A stretch of DNA of 15,599 nucleotides. It comes from an uncultured Hyphomicrobiales bacterium (lineage in GTDB: Bacteria; Pseudomonadota; Alphaproteobacteria; Rhizobiales; Xanthobacteraceae). The stretch lies in NCBI GenBank assembly GCA_903891395.1, contig CAITEM010000244.1, positions 1-15,599 of the forward strand, written 5' to 3'. Below, piece after piece: positions 1 through 6,453 of this stretch (positions are counted from its first letter, which is position 1; each line of letters opens with the position of its first letter). Position numbers and translations under genes: made by a program. Below the pieces are notes generated by a model that saw only the letters and a list, made by a program, of their open reading frames with translations, was not told the DNA's origin and ran no database searches.

Positions 1-78
1 CCAGCCGGGGCGCTTGGCGCAGGGGCCGGACGAAAAGTGCGGTATTGCCGGCCGCACGCCGGGCTTCGTTCCAGTCAT
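1..78 (-). CDS. serC: Phosphoserine aminotransferase, 5' end only (runs off the window)
   Basis: Only the first 26 codons lie inside the window, read on the minus strand from the ATG at 78-76. The peptide starts MTGTKPGVRPAIPHF and continues SSGPCAKRPGW. This matches the N-terminus I know from alphaproteobacterial SerC, where a conserved FSSGPC(A/T)KRPGW segment precedes the PLP-aminotransferase core. SerC converts 3-phosphohydroxypyruvate to phosphoserine in serine synthesis, and also acts in the PLP pathway. A Shine-Dalgarno GGAAGG (91-86) sits 7 nt before the ATG and is partly buried in a hairpin (see the leader entry). The gene is divergent from glf. The catalytic lysine region is outside the window, so the call rests on the N-terminal match and the leader. 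Confidence 0.82.
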   Translation of the reverse strand, partial: MTGTKPGVRPAIPHFSSGPCAKRPGW

Positions 79-80
79 AG

Positions 81-119
81 TCTATCCTTCCAGATAGAAA
101 GCCTCTCGTTGGGGAGAGG
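81..119 (-). promoter_or_regulatory. Two-hairpin leader in front of serC (serC-motif-like RNA)
   Basis: Read on the minus strand, two perfect 6-bp hairpins follow each other directly before the serC start. The first is CCTCTC / GAGAGG (119-114 with 107-102, loop CCCAAC). The second is TCTATC / GATAGA (98-93 with 86-81, loop TGGAAG). The Shine-Dalgarno GGAAGG lies across the loop and 3' arm of the second hairpin, so folding should limit ribosome access. A compact two-hairpin serC leader is described in Alphaproteobacteria as the serC RNA motif, with no ligand known to me. Assignment to that family is from memory of its layout. The hairpins themselves are directly visible. Confidence 0.6.
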
Positions 120-132
120 TGTCCCACTGGCG

Positions 133-161
133 GAGATATGCCCATTGGCGGCCGGGGTCAA
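133..161 (-). promoter_or_regulatory. Putative promoter for serC
   Basis: On the minus strand TTGACC (161-156) is followed after exactly 17 nt by TATCTC (138-133). The -35 matches the sigma-70 consensus at 5 of 6 positions, and the -10 is weak. Predicted initiation near 126 would put the first leader hairpin, which starts at 119, almost at the 5' end of the transcript. That fits a short structured leader. No promoter experiment is implied. Confidence 0.4.
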
Positions 162-266
162 CCGCGGCGTTGGTGGAAAAAGGGATAAGGCGCCACCCCC
201 CGGCTCTCAGGTGCAAAAGCGGCACAGTCCGGTGAATTGAGGCGGCAGCTTCGCTATAACGAATCG

Positions 267-1349
267 ATGGACGATTATTTGATTGTCGGCTCCGGCCTGA
301 CGGGCGCCGTGATTGCGCGGGCGCTGACCGACGCCGGACACACCGTGACGATCGTCGAACGGCGCGCGCATGCCGGCGGCAATGTCCACGACCAAAGACA
401 CGACAGCGGCATTTCCTTTCACACTTACGGCCCGCATTACTTCCGCACCAACAGCGACAAGCTGTGGGCCTATGTGCATCGCTTCGCGACGTTCCGTCCG
501 TTCGAGGCGGTGCTGAAGTCGCTGGTCGACGGCCGGCTCGAGAACTGGCCGATCGCCGGAAGTTACATCCGGCGCACGGCGAACGGCTGGGTCCCCTCGC
601 CTACTGCCAGTCCCGCGAATTTCGAAGAGGCCTCGCTGGCGATGATGCCGCGCGTGGTCTACGAAAAATTCGTCAAAGGCTACAGCGAGAAGCAATGGGG
701 CGTGCCGGCCGCCACATTGTCGGCCACGCTCGCCAAGCGTTTCGACGTCCGCGAAGACGACGAACCGCGGCTGATGCGACACACATTTCAAGGCGTGCCG
801 GAGGATGGCTACACCGCCTTCATGAGCAAGCTGCTCGACGGCATCCGCGTCGTCGTCGGTTGCGATTACCTCAAACACCGCGATGAATTCACCGCGCACC
901 GCGTCGTCTTCACCGGACCGATCGACGAATATTTCGGCTTCGCGCAGGGCAGACTGAAATACCGCGGCCAGCGCCGCGAGCATCAGTATCTTGCCGACAT
1001 CGACTGGTATCAGCCTTGCGTCCAGGTCAACAATCCGGCCGCCGCCAACGGCCCCCACATCCGCACCATCGAGTGGAAGCATCTGCTGGGCGCGGACGCG
1101 CGCAAGGCGATCGGCGGCACGCTGCTGACGCGCGAGACCACGGTGACGCCGGACGATCCGAACGAATACGAGTACCCCTTCCCGGACGACGCCAACGCCA
1201 GGCTCTATGCCGCCTACGCCGAACAGGCGCGCGCCATTCCCGATCTGCTGATCTGCGGGCGGCTCGGCGAGTATTGCTATTACGACATGGACCAGGCCAT
1301 CGGCCGCGCCCAGGTGCTGGCGCAACGGCTCATCGACGAGCAGCGTTAG
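267..1349 (+). CDS. glf: UDP-galactopyranose mutase
   Basis: A 360-residue FAD enzyme that interconverts UDP-galactopyranose and UDP-galactofuranose in the cytoplasm, feeding galactofuranose into surface glycans. Visible features are a Rossmann GSGLTG (residues 8-13) with the acidic strand end E31, GGN (37-39), GPHYFRTN (55-62, corresponding to the family's GPH.FHT), YSEKQWG (139-145), FQGVP..GYT (174-183) and GRLGEYCYYDMDQ (331-343). Full family length is present. I prefer the ATG at 267 (MDDYLIVG) over the in-frame TTG at 237, because the dinucleotide fold begins right after it. No strong Shine-Dalgarno is visible. Its stop overlaps the stop of the convergent DUF4422 gene by 4 nt. The neighbouring sugar transferases support a glycan role. 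Confidence 0.93.
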   Translation: MDDYLIVGSGLTGAVIARALTDAGHTVTIVERRAHAGGNVHDQRHDSGISFHTYGPHYFRTNSDKLWAYVHRFATFRPFEAVLKSLVDGRLENWPIAGSYIRRTANGWVPSPTASPANFEEASLAMMPRVVYEKFVKGYSEKQWGVPAATLSATLAKRFDVREDDEPRLMRHTFQGVPEDGYTAFMSKLLDGIRVVVGCDYLKHRDEFTAHRVVFTGPIDEYFGFAQGRLKYRGQRREHQYLADIDWYQPCVQVNNPAAANGPHIRTIEWKHLLGADARKAIGGTLLTRETTVTPDDPNEYEYPFPDDANARLYAAYAEQARAIPDLLICGRLGEYCYYDMDQAIGRAQVLAQRLIDEQR

Positions 1350-2176
1350 ACGCGCTGCGGCGCGACGATCTTCGGCACTTCCAGCACGCGCAAGTCCGGC
1401 CGCTCCATGCGGAGCTGATAGAGATAGAGCGAGAAGATGCGTTCGGCGAGAAAGCCGTAGACGCGCGATTGATAGGCGTCTTCATGCGGCGGCACCCGTT
1501 GCGCGAAAGCCTGCATGGTCTCGTGCCAGAACGCCATGTAAGCGTCGAATTCCGCGGCGCGCATCACATACATATTGCAGCCGTAGAACGCCTGCAGGCC
1601 GGCATGGATGTAGTTCGGCCGGTTGCGAAAGTAGGAATGCTGCGCCAACACGTCGATCAGAACATCCCAGTCGGATGCGACATGCAGCCCGCGGTACTGC
1701 TCCGCGATATTGAACTTCCACGGCTTCACCGTGACGATGTCGTAACGCCCTAGCGTGTCGCGGATGGCGTCGAGATCGGCGGCGTCGTGCGCCTGCGCGG
1801 CGTCGGTATAGATCTTGAACGCATCGACGTCCGCCGAGAGGTCGTTGACCTGCGGATCGGACAGATAGGTGCGGCGGATCTGCTGAAAGATCGGGTGCAG
1901 CGACGCCGAAGGCATCTGATCGAAAAACAGCCAGCGGCGATAATGCTGAAAGCCGACGTAATCGAGATCGGCCAGCGCGTTCTTCCACACCCAGTATTGG
2001 CCGCGCATCTCGCAGTAGCTTTCCAACTGCGCGATGTTGTCGCCGCCTTCGTCGGAAACGAGCGCCGGATGCGCGCCGATGCGATGGCCGAGCACCAGCG
2101 GCTTGTACAAGTCGTTGGCGACATAGCTGTCGGGGATGTAATGATACAACGTATAGATTGCCGCGCGCATCGTCAT
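1346..2176 (-). CDS. DUF4422 family protein, probable glycosyltransferase
   Basis: A 276-residue cytosolic-looking protein with no signal peptide. It shows the DUF4422 signature: an early YTLYHYIPDSY, then a Y..W tryptophan segment (YWVWKN, about 61-66) and YVGFQHYRRW (73-82). Members are found in capsule, O-antigen and other polysaccharide loci and are regarded as glycosyltransferases, but their acceptors are mostly unknown. Its ATG overlaps the stop of the upstream glycosyltransferase gene as ATGA (2173-2176), so the two are very probably translationally coupled and work on the same glycan. A second in-frame ATG two codons later is possible. The 3' end overlaps the glf stop. Confidence 0.82.
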   Translation of the reverse strand: MTMRAAIYTLYHYIPDSYVANDLYKPLVLGHRIGAHPALVSDEGGDNIAQLESYCEMRGQYWVWKNALADLDYVGFQHYRRWLFFDQMPSASLHPIFQQIRRTYLSDPQVNDLSADVDAFKIYTDAAQAHDAADLDAIRDTLGRYDIVTVKPWKFNIAEQYRGLHVASDWDVLIDVLAQHSYFRNRPNYIHAGLQAFYGCNMYVMRAAEFDAYMAFWHETMQAFAQRVPPHEDAYQSRVYGFLAERIFSLYLYQLRMERPDLRVLEVPKIVAPQRV

Positions 2177-3105
2177 GCCGCCGCCATCGGCCGCGCAATA
2201 TGAATTTTCTCGGCGTCGGTGAGATAGTCGCCGTTGCGGTACAGCAGTTGCAATTCCATGTAACGCGCGCGGAGCAGCGACCAGTTAGCCAGATGAATGA
2301 CGCCGATGTCGCGGAACGGCAATATCATGTTGGTGACGACGCGCCCGTCCGTCAGCCGCATCGCGCCGGCGCCGTTGCAGTGAAAATTGTAAAGCGGGTC
2401 CAACCGGATGAACTGCTTGGTGCGGAACAGCACGATGTTCATCGCGATCAGTTCGGCCATATGCACAATTCGCGGATTGCGGGCCGCCACCGCCGGATAG
2501 ACACGGGCAATCTCCTCGCCCCACGCCGCCCAAACCGGGCTTGAACGCCGCATGCCGAACACCGCGCTCGAGTAATGCAGCGTTATCGACAGTTGCCGCG
2601 CCATCTCCGGCTCGCAACAACTGTCATACCAGACGCGCTGCATCTCAATGAGCGCCTCGATATCGGCGTAGAAGCGGCCGTTGAAGTGCGAACTGCCGGG
2701 CGCCAGCGTCACCGACAGCGGCGACGCATTGGCGCCGGCCCGCAAGTATTGAATGACTTCCGCATTCTGCAGCCATAGATCGCAATCGAGCCAGATGATG
2801 TGCTCGTAGCCGGGCACCAGTTGCGGCAGCCACGGGCGCATCGCCATGGCGCGCTGCGACGGCGTGATCACCGCGGCGACGACTGGCGGCAGCACGGCCG
2901 GGTCGAACGGCACGACCGCGACGCCGTGGTCCTTCATCCAGGCCACCGCCTCGGCGTCGCAGCCGATATCGACCAACACCAGTTTGGTATCGGGGTTGGG
3001 ATAGCCGCAATCGGCAAGCGACAGCACCAGGCCGCGCGCCAGGAAGAAATAGGCCTGGTCGCAGGAGAAGACGATGGCGGTGTTGGCGGCGCTTTCCACG
3101 ATCAT
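2173..3105 (-). CDS. GT-A-fold (GT8-like) glycosyltransferase
   Basis: A 310-residue protein without a signal peptide. It begins with a hydrophobic strand (TAIVFSCDQAYF, about 9-20) typical of the nucleotide-sugar fold. It carries a DXD-type metal-binding motif D107-C108-D109 inside HIIWLDCDLWL, the hallmark of GT-A enzymes such as family 8. A later HLANWS segment could supply the family's C-terminal histidine. Donor and acceptor cannot be read from sequence. The gene starts 28 nt after the stop of a barrel gene and overlaps the DUF4422 start by 4 nt, so it probably lies in one transcript with both. The Shine-Dalgarno is weak (AGG near 3111). Confidence is good for the fold and low for the exact family. 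Confidence 0.72.
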   Translation of the reverse strand: MIVESAANTAIVFSCDQAYFFLARGLVLSLADCGYPNPDTKLVLVDIGCDAEAVAWMKDHGVAVVPFDPAVLPPVVAAVITPSQRAMAMRPWLPQLVPGYEHIIWLDCDLWLQNAEVIQYLRAGANASPLSVTLAPGSSHFNGRFYADIEALIEMQRVWYDSCCEPEMARQLSITLHYSSAVFGMRRSSPVWAAWGEEIARVYPAVAARNPRIVHMAELIAMNIVLFRTKQFIRLDPLYNFHCNGAGAMRLTDGRVVTNMILPFRDIGVIHLANWSLLRARYMELQLLYRNGDYLTDAEKIHIARPMAAA

Positions 3106-3133
3106 TGGCGCCTAAATGGAGTTGCCGCTCGAC

Positions 3134-4024
3134 TTAGAATCGAAGGCCGACGCCGACGCGTCCGGTGTTGATGCCGGTGCGGATGCCGCTGATCGGTATG
3201 AAGCCGACATATTCCCACTCGGCGCGCAGGAACAGGTTCGGCAGAATGGCGACATCCATGCCGAGGCCGACGACAAAGCCGCCGGCGATCGCGCCGTCTT
3301 TGGCGTTCGTTTGCACGTCGGTATTCGGACCATAAACGTTGTTGGGGGCCGCGATTGTCGGGCTGTTGCCGCTCACGATCGTGGTCGCAGTCGTCGCATA
3401 ATTGAAGCGGCCGACCGCCGCGCCGAGGACGGCGTAAGGCAGGAACTGGCCGAAGGCATAACCCGCGCGCCCGCGCACCGTCGCATAATCGATCAGCTTG
3501 AGCGAGGACTGCGCCGAGATGGTTATCTGGTTGACGTAGGTATCCGACGTCGTCGCCTGACGCGAGATGGTATCGCTCGCCGAAGCCGTGAGCGTGTTGG
3601 GCTTATTGTAACTGCCGTCGATGCCAAGAACGAGTTCGTTCCACTGCACGTTGTAGCCGAGGAAGATGCTGTATTGCCGCCCGTTCGTCGTGTTCGAAGG
3701 CAGCGCCGTCCAATTCTGCGGCTGCAATTCGTTAAGCACCGTCGTGTTGCGCAGACTGTAGGCAACCAACTGACTCGAACTGTTGCCGAAATCGGTGCCC
3801 ATGTTCGACAGACCCATGGTCGCGCCGAAATTGATGCCATCCCAACGCACCGGGCCGTTGTTCGTGAAAGAGCCGCGCAAGGTATCGTCGAGCCAATCGG
3901 CGGCCCGTGCCGGCGCCGCCGCCGTCGCGGTGCATAGCGCCGCCGCGATGCAGACCGCGAGCCTCCGCCGGCGCGAAACCGCAGCCTGCCGTGCGCCCGT
4001 GCTAGCGTGGTGCGGGTAAATCAT
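3134..4024 (-). CDS. Outer-membrane beta-barrel protein (Omp25/OMP_b-brl type)
   Basis: 296 residues from the ATG at 4024, which follows GGAG by 7 nt. A longer frame to 4045 has no such support. The N-terminus is an arginine-rich stretch and a hydrophobic signal (RRRRLAVCIAAALCTATAAAPARA, written here with its likely cut before ADW). The rest alternates in barrel fashion, with short turns and long polar loops rich in N, T and S. It ends in a terminal aromatic strand, RVGVGLRF, the C-terminal phenylalanine expected for BAM-assembled barrels. The start lies inside the former 3' end of the upstream barrel gene, suggesting coupled translation. Glycosyltransferase genes follow 28 nt downstream. 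Role beyond an envelope barrel is not inferable. Confidence 0.82.
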   Translation of the reverse strand: MIYPHHASTGARQAAVSRRRRLAVCIAAALCTATAAAPARAADWLDDTLRGSFTNNGPVRWDGINFGATMGLSNMGTDFGNSSSQLVAYSLRNTTVLNELQPQNWTALPSNTTNGRQYSIFLGYNVQWNELVLGIDGSYNKPNTLTASASDTISRQATTSDTYVNQITISAQSSLKLIDYATVRGRAGYAFGQFLPYAVLGAAVGRFNYATTATTIVSGNSPTIAAPNNVYGPNTDVQTNAKDGAIAGGFVVGLGMDVAILPNLFLRAEWEYVGFIPISGIRTGINTGRVGVGLRF

Positions 4025-4133
4025 CGAAGCTCCAACGCAGACCAACCCGCACTTCGTGCGCGGCGAGATTCTTGAAGGTCATGTAGCCAGAAGCGTCCGC
4101 CGGGCTCCTGACGTCGCTGAGATTGAGGTAGCG
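4002..4133 (-). pseudogene. In-frame C-terminal remnant of the interrupted barrel gene
   Basis: Directly after the TAA at 4136-4134 the same frame reads RYLNLSDVRSPADASG, then YMTFKNLAAHEVRVGLRWSF and DDLPAPR, before TAG at 4004-4002. RYLNL and a final HEVRVGLRW strand are the normal ending of Omp25-type barrels, and the adjacent paralogue has SHDIKLGFRW. Restoring one base (TAA to TAC or TAT) would give an uninterrupted protein of about 250 residues. The remnant overlaps the start of the next barrel gene by 23 nt. Confidence 0.8.
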
Positions 4134-4754
4134 TTAGCCGATGTCCGCGACCATGTTGGGCGATATCGTGTAGCCGACACCGGCCATGGCGGCCCAGGCG
4201 AAATTCCACTGCGCGCTCGAACCGCCGGAGACGAATGGCGGCGAAGCCGCGCTCTGGAAATCCGAAACCTTGACGCGGGCGGTGCCGACGCCGGCGCCGA
4301 TATAGGGACTGACGCGATACCAGGACCCGAGATCGAGGTAGCCGTTGAGCAGCACGCTCCAGGCCGACATCTTGGCGGTAACGTCGTCGGGCGCTGCGAC
4401 CGTGCCCTTGTATTTCATGTCGGACAAATAGTCGGCGGTGAGATCGGTGCGCAGCCAATTGCGCTTGATGCCGACACCGAGGCCGCCGGTCGGCGCGCTG
4501 CCGATGCTGTTGCTCGACGGATCGGCGAAACCGGTCGCCGATTGGGCGCCGTTGAGACGGCCCCAGCCGTAGCCGAGATCGCCGCGGACGTACCAGCCGG
4601 AATTGAGGTCGAAGGATCGCGGCGGTTCCGGGATCGGCAACGGTTCGCTGCGCGGATAGCCGCGCGGCATATCGGCAGCCATCGCGGTCGTCACGGCGAC
4701 TGTCACCTGCGTCGCAAAACCGACCGCCGCGGCAAGCCCCTTCAACCAACTCAT
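4134..4754 (-). CDS. Outer-membrane beta-barrel protein, cut short by an in-frame TAA
   Basis: From the ATG at 4754 (AGGAAG, 8 nt spacing) the frame gives 206 residues: a signal peptide (MSWLKGLAAAVGF...AMA, cut before ADMP), a proline-rich linker, and a barrel with family signatures such as SGWYVRGDLGYGWG, YLDLGSWYRVSPYIGAGVG and FAWAAMAGVGY. It then stops at TAA (4136-4134) directly after MVADIG, exactly where relatives read IGYRYLNL. The missing C-terminus continues in the same frame downstream. As written, the product lacks its last strand or strands and the C-terminal assembly signal, so it probably cannot insert in the membrane. I read this as a recent nonsense mutation or a base-call error. 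A CtrA-type box lies 87 bp upstream of the ATG. Confidence 0.75.
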   Translation of the reverse strand: MSWLKGLAAAVGFATQVTVAVTTAMAADMPRGYPRSEPLPIPEPPRSFDLNSGWYVRGDLGYGWGRLNGAQSATGFADPSSNSIGSAPTGGLGVGIKRNWLRTDLTADYLSDMKYKGTVAAPDDVTAKMSAWSVLLNGYLDLGSWYRVSPYIGAGVGTARVKVSDFQSAASPPFVSGGSSAQWNFAWAAMAGVGYTISPNMVADIG

Positions 4755-4840
4755 GACCACACTTCCTTTACCGCGTGCCGCAGGCTCTCGTGCCACCGTC
4801 GGGACCGCCTGGACGTGACACCGACGCTGAGCGCGTAAGA

Positions 4841-4855
4841 TTAAGGCCGGCTTAA
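4841..4855 (-). promoter_or_regulatory. CtrA-type box upstream of the second barrel gene
   Basis: A perfect TTAA-N7-TTAA, read on the plus strand as TTAAGGCCGGCTTAA. It starts 87 bp upstream of the ATG at 4754. On the coding strand it is preceded by GG, giving GGTTAAG at its 5' side, which the other box shares. CtrA is the alphaproteobacterial cell-cycle response regulator and this spacing is its consensus. Occupancy is inferred. Confidence 0.6.
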
Positions 4856-4918
4856 CCATCAATTTTCACCATGCGGGCCCGTCCGGTTAAGAATGAGCCC
4901 GCGCTTTTTCGCTCGCGC

Positions 4919-5809
4919 TCAGCCTTTGCTGCGCAACGGCGGATAGACCGGCGGCGGCGGCTGCAAGTAGACCGGCGGCGGCGTGTAAGGCTGCGGCTGA
5001 TAGACGTACCGCGGCGATTCCTGCATGTCGCAACACAGCCAGCGGAAGCCGAGCTTGATGTCATGCGAGGCAAGATTGCCGAACTTGTAGGAATCCGGAT
5101 TGCAGGTGTTGGCGCAATCGATCGTGTCGGTGATCGAACCGTAGTTGAGATAGCGGTACGCCAGTTCGACCTTGAAGGTCTTGCTGACGTTGTAGGCGAC
5201 GCCGGCGTGCAGCGCGTAGGCGAAATGCCATTCGCTCGGATTGCGGCCGATGCCATAACCGACGAGCGACGGATTGACGTCCGAGAAATTGTTCAGCGTG
5301 TTGCGCGCGCCGCCGACACCGACACCGACGAAGGGCGTGAAGCAGTTCCAGGTGCCGAGATCGACATAGGCGTTGGCGAGGAAAACCCACGAACTGATGT
5401 AGCCTTCGTAGGTGTCGAGGAACGTGCCGCCGCCAAGAGTGTACTGCCCGAAAGCGTAGACGCGTTCCTTGGAACGGTACTCCGCGGTCACGTCGAAGCG
5501 CAGCCAGTTGTTGAATTCGTAGCCGACGCCGCCGCCGATGAAGAACGAATCGGAACTCGACTGGTTCACGAAGGTGAAGTCGACCGTGTTCAGCGGGTTG
5601 CGGATGTAATCGAGCTGATAATTTCGCGTCATGCTGACGCCGATGTCGCCGCGCAGATACCAACTGCTGGCGATCACATCGACCTGCGGCTGCTGATAGA
5701 TGACCGGCTGCTGCGGCGGCGGCTGTTGGTAATCGGCGGCATACGCCGCGCTCGTGCCGAACGCGGCGGCCAAGGCCAGACTCGATATTGTGAGGCGGGT
5801 TACTAACAT
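4919..5809 (-). CDS. Outer-membrane beta-barrel protein with a proline-rich tail
   Basis: 296 residues from the ATG at 5809 (AAGG/GGGGA Shine-Dalgarno just upstream), beginning with a clear signal peptide, MLVTRLTISSLALAAAFG...AAYA, cut before ADY. A Q/P-rich linker (QQPPPQQPVIYQQPQ) precedes the barrel. Barrel signatures are SSWYLRGDIGVSM, FFIGGGVGYEFNNWLRFDVTAEYRSKERVYAFG (loop and strand pair), YVDLGTWNCFTPFVGVGVG, LHAGVAYNV, LAYRYLNYG and a last strand HDIKLGFRWL. After that strand come two cysteines and about 30 residues rich in P, Y and Q, so the chain does not end on the usual aromatic residue. It is a paralogue of the next gene downstream. A CtrA-type box lies 73 bp upstream of the start. 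Confidence 0.83.
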   Translation of the reverse strand: MLVTRLTISSLALAAAFGTSAAYAADYQQPPPQQPVIYQQPQVDVIASSWYLRGDIGVSMTRNYQLDYIRNPLNTVDFTFVNQSSSDSFFIGGGVGYEFNNWLRFDVTAEYRSKERVYAFGQYTLGGGTFLDTYEGYISSWVFLANAYVDLGTWNCFTPFVGVGVGGARNTLNNFSDVNPSLVGYGIGRNPSEWHFAYALHAGVAYNVSKTFKVELAYRYLNYGSITDTIDCANTCNPDSYKFGNLASHDIKLGFRWLCCDMQESPRYVYQPQPYTPPPVYLQPPPPVYPPLRSKG

Positions 5810-5881
5810 GCCTTCATCCCCTGTCGGAGCCGGCGCACGCAAATGCGACGGCGAAAGATGAGGGACGATGGCAGCAAATCC

Positions 5882-5896
5882 TTAAGTGGTACTTAA
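5882..5896 (-). promoter_or_regulatory. CtrA-type box upstream of the first barrel gene
   Basis: A perfect TTAA-N7-TTAA (TTAAGTGGTACTTAA on the plus strand), which is also a 6-bp inverted repeat, TTAAGT / ACTTAA. It lies 73 bp upstream of the ATG at 5809. A one-mismatch version (TTAA-N7-TTTA) sits further upstream at 5979-5993. A further TTAA follows downstream with 9-nt rather than 7-nt spacing. Confidence 0.6.
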
Positions 5897-5934
5897 CCTT
5901 GTTTTTTAACCACGACGCTTAACGATTGCGCGCG

Positions 5935-5957
5935 GCGCGACAAGCATTTGGTCGCGC
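5935..5957. repeat. GC-rich inverted repeat between the barrel gene and the small hypothetical gene
   Basis: GCGCGAC (5935-5941) and GTCGCGC (5951-5957) form a 7-bp stem with a 9-nt loop. Alternating GC follows on one side. It lies downstream of the hypothetical gene at 6014-6289 and could act as its transcript end, but no uridine run follows directly, so I do not call it a terminator. Confidence 0.35.
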
Positions 5958-6013
5958 GCGAGCGCGCGCCCGCGGCACTTAAGAAATCATTTACCGATGT
6001 GGCAGACGCGAAC

Positions 6014-6289
6014 TCAGCCCTGCTGCGCCTTGCGGGCCCAGTCATAGCTGACCATACGCTCGGCCAGCGTAATCAACGCGGCGCGGCCGGGCGCATCTTC
6101 GATCGCGAGGAACGCCTGCATCAGCCGCATGGCTTCCTTCATCCGCGGGTCGTTGGGGCCGCCGGCGGTCAAACCGCCTGGCGCGGCGCTGACCGGCACG
6201 GCAATGGCGTCGTCCGCCGGCACGCTTTCGGCCGCCTTCGGGACCATCGGCACGACATTCAGGCCCGGTATGCTGGTGTTTTTCGGCAT
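6014..6289 (-). CDS. Small conserved-looking hypothetical protein
   Basis: 91 residues from the ATG at 6289. The first half is low-complexity, rich in P, A and V with no predicted structure. The second half (about 47-88, from NDPRMKEAMRLM to YDWARKAQQ) is a pair of amphipathic helices. The AFLAIEDAPGRAALITLAERM segment resembles the C-terminal helix pair seen after the HTH in some alphaproteobacterial XRE-family regulators, but no HTH is present here. There is no signal peptide and no membrane segment. GGAAG lies about 10 nt upstream. It is divergent from a LysR gene. I assign no function. Confidence 0.6.
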   Translation of the reverse strand: MPKNTSIPGLNVVPMVPKAAESVPADDAIAVPVSAAPGGLTAGGPNDPRMKEAMRLMQAFLAIEDAPGRAALITLAERMVSYDWARKAQQG

Positions 6290-6453
6290 AAGACATCAAC
6301 TTCCACGGGGAAACGACTTCGTTCGGCGGCATCCGGATTGTCGCGCGACGAAGCCCAAAACGCGGCAACCCAGCGTTGAGAATTGACCGCTGTCACCCGA
6401 ATGTCATTAGCGGCGTTATCGCGTTTTATTAGGTTCTATCTCATAATGCGCCA

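Noticed and set aside
111..230. Glycine-riboswitch-like pieces on the plus strand upstream of glf (GGGGAGAG at 111-118 and CTCTCAGGTGCAAAAG at 205-220)
   Set aside because: The core GCCGAAGG segment is absent, P1 does not pair, and glf is not a glycine gene. The first piece is fully explained by the serC leader hairpin on the other strand.
207..1325. Long minus-strand open frame (372 codons) opposite glf
   Set aside because: It is a GC-rich antisense shadow. The plus-strand product is a full UDP-galactopyranose mutase with all motifs, and the antisense peptide has no recognisable domain.
4134..4136. Programmed stop-codon readthrough of TAA in the second barrel gene
   Set aside because: TAA followed by CGC is not a known readthrough context and no recoding structure was evident. 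A mutation or sequencing error is simpler.
4885..4918. Imperfect GC hairpin downstream of the first barrel gene as a terminator
   Set aside because: The stem has several mismatches and no uridine run follows it.
4871..5806. Long plus-strand open frame (311 codons) opposite the first barrel gene
   Set aside because: Its R/V/D-rich composition is typical of antisense frames, and the minus strand encodes a clear signal peptide and barrel. The same applies to the frame at 3116-3937.
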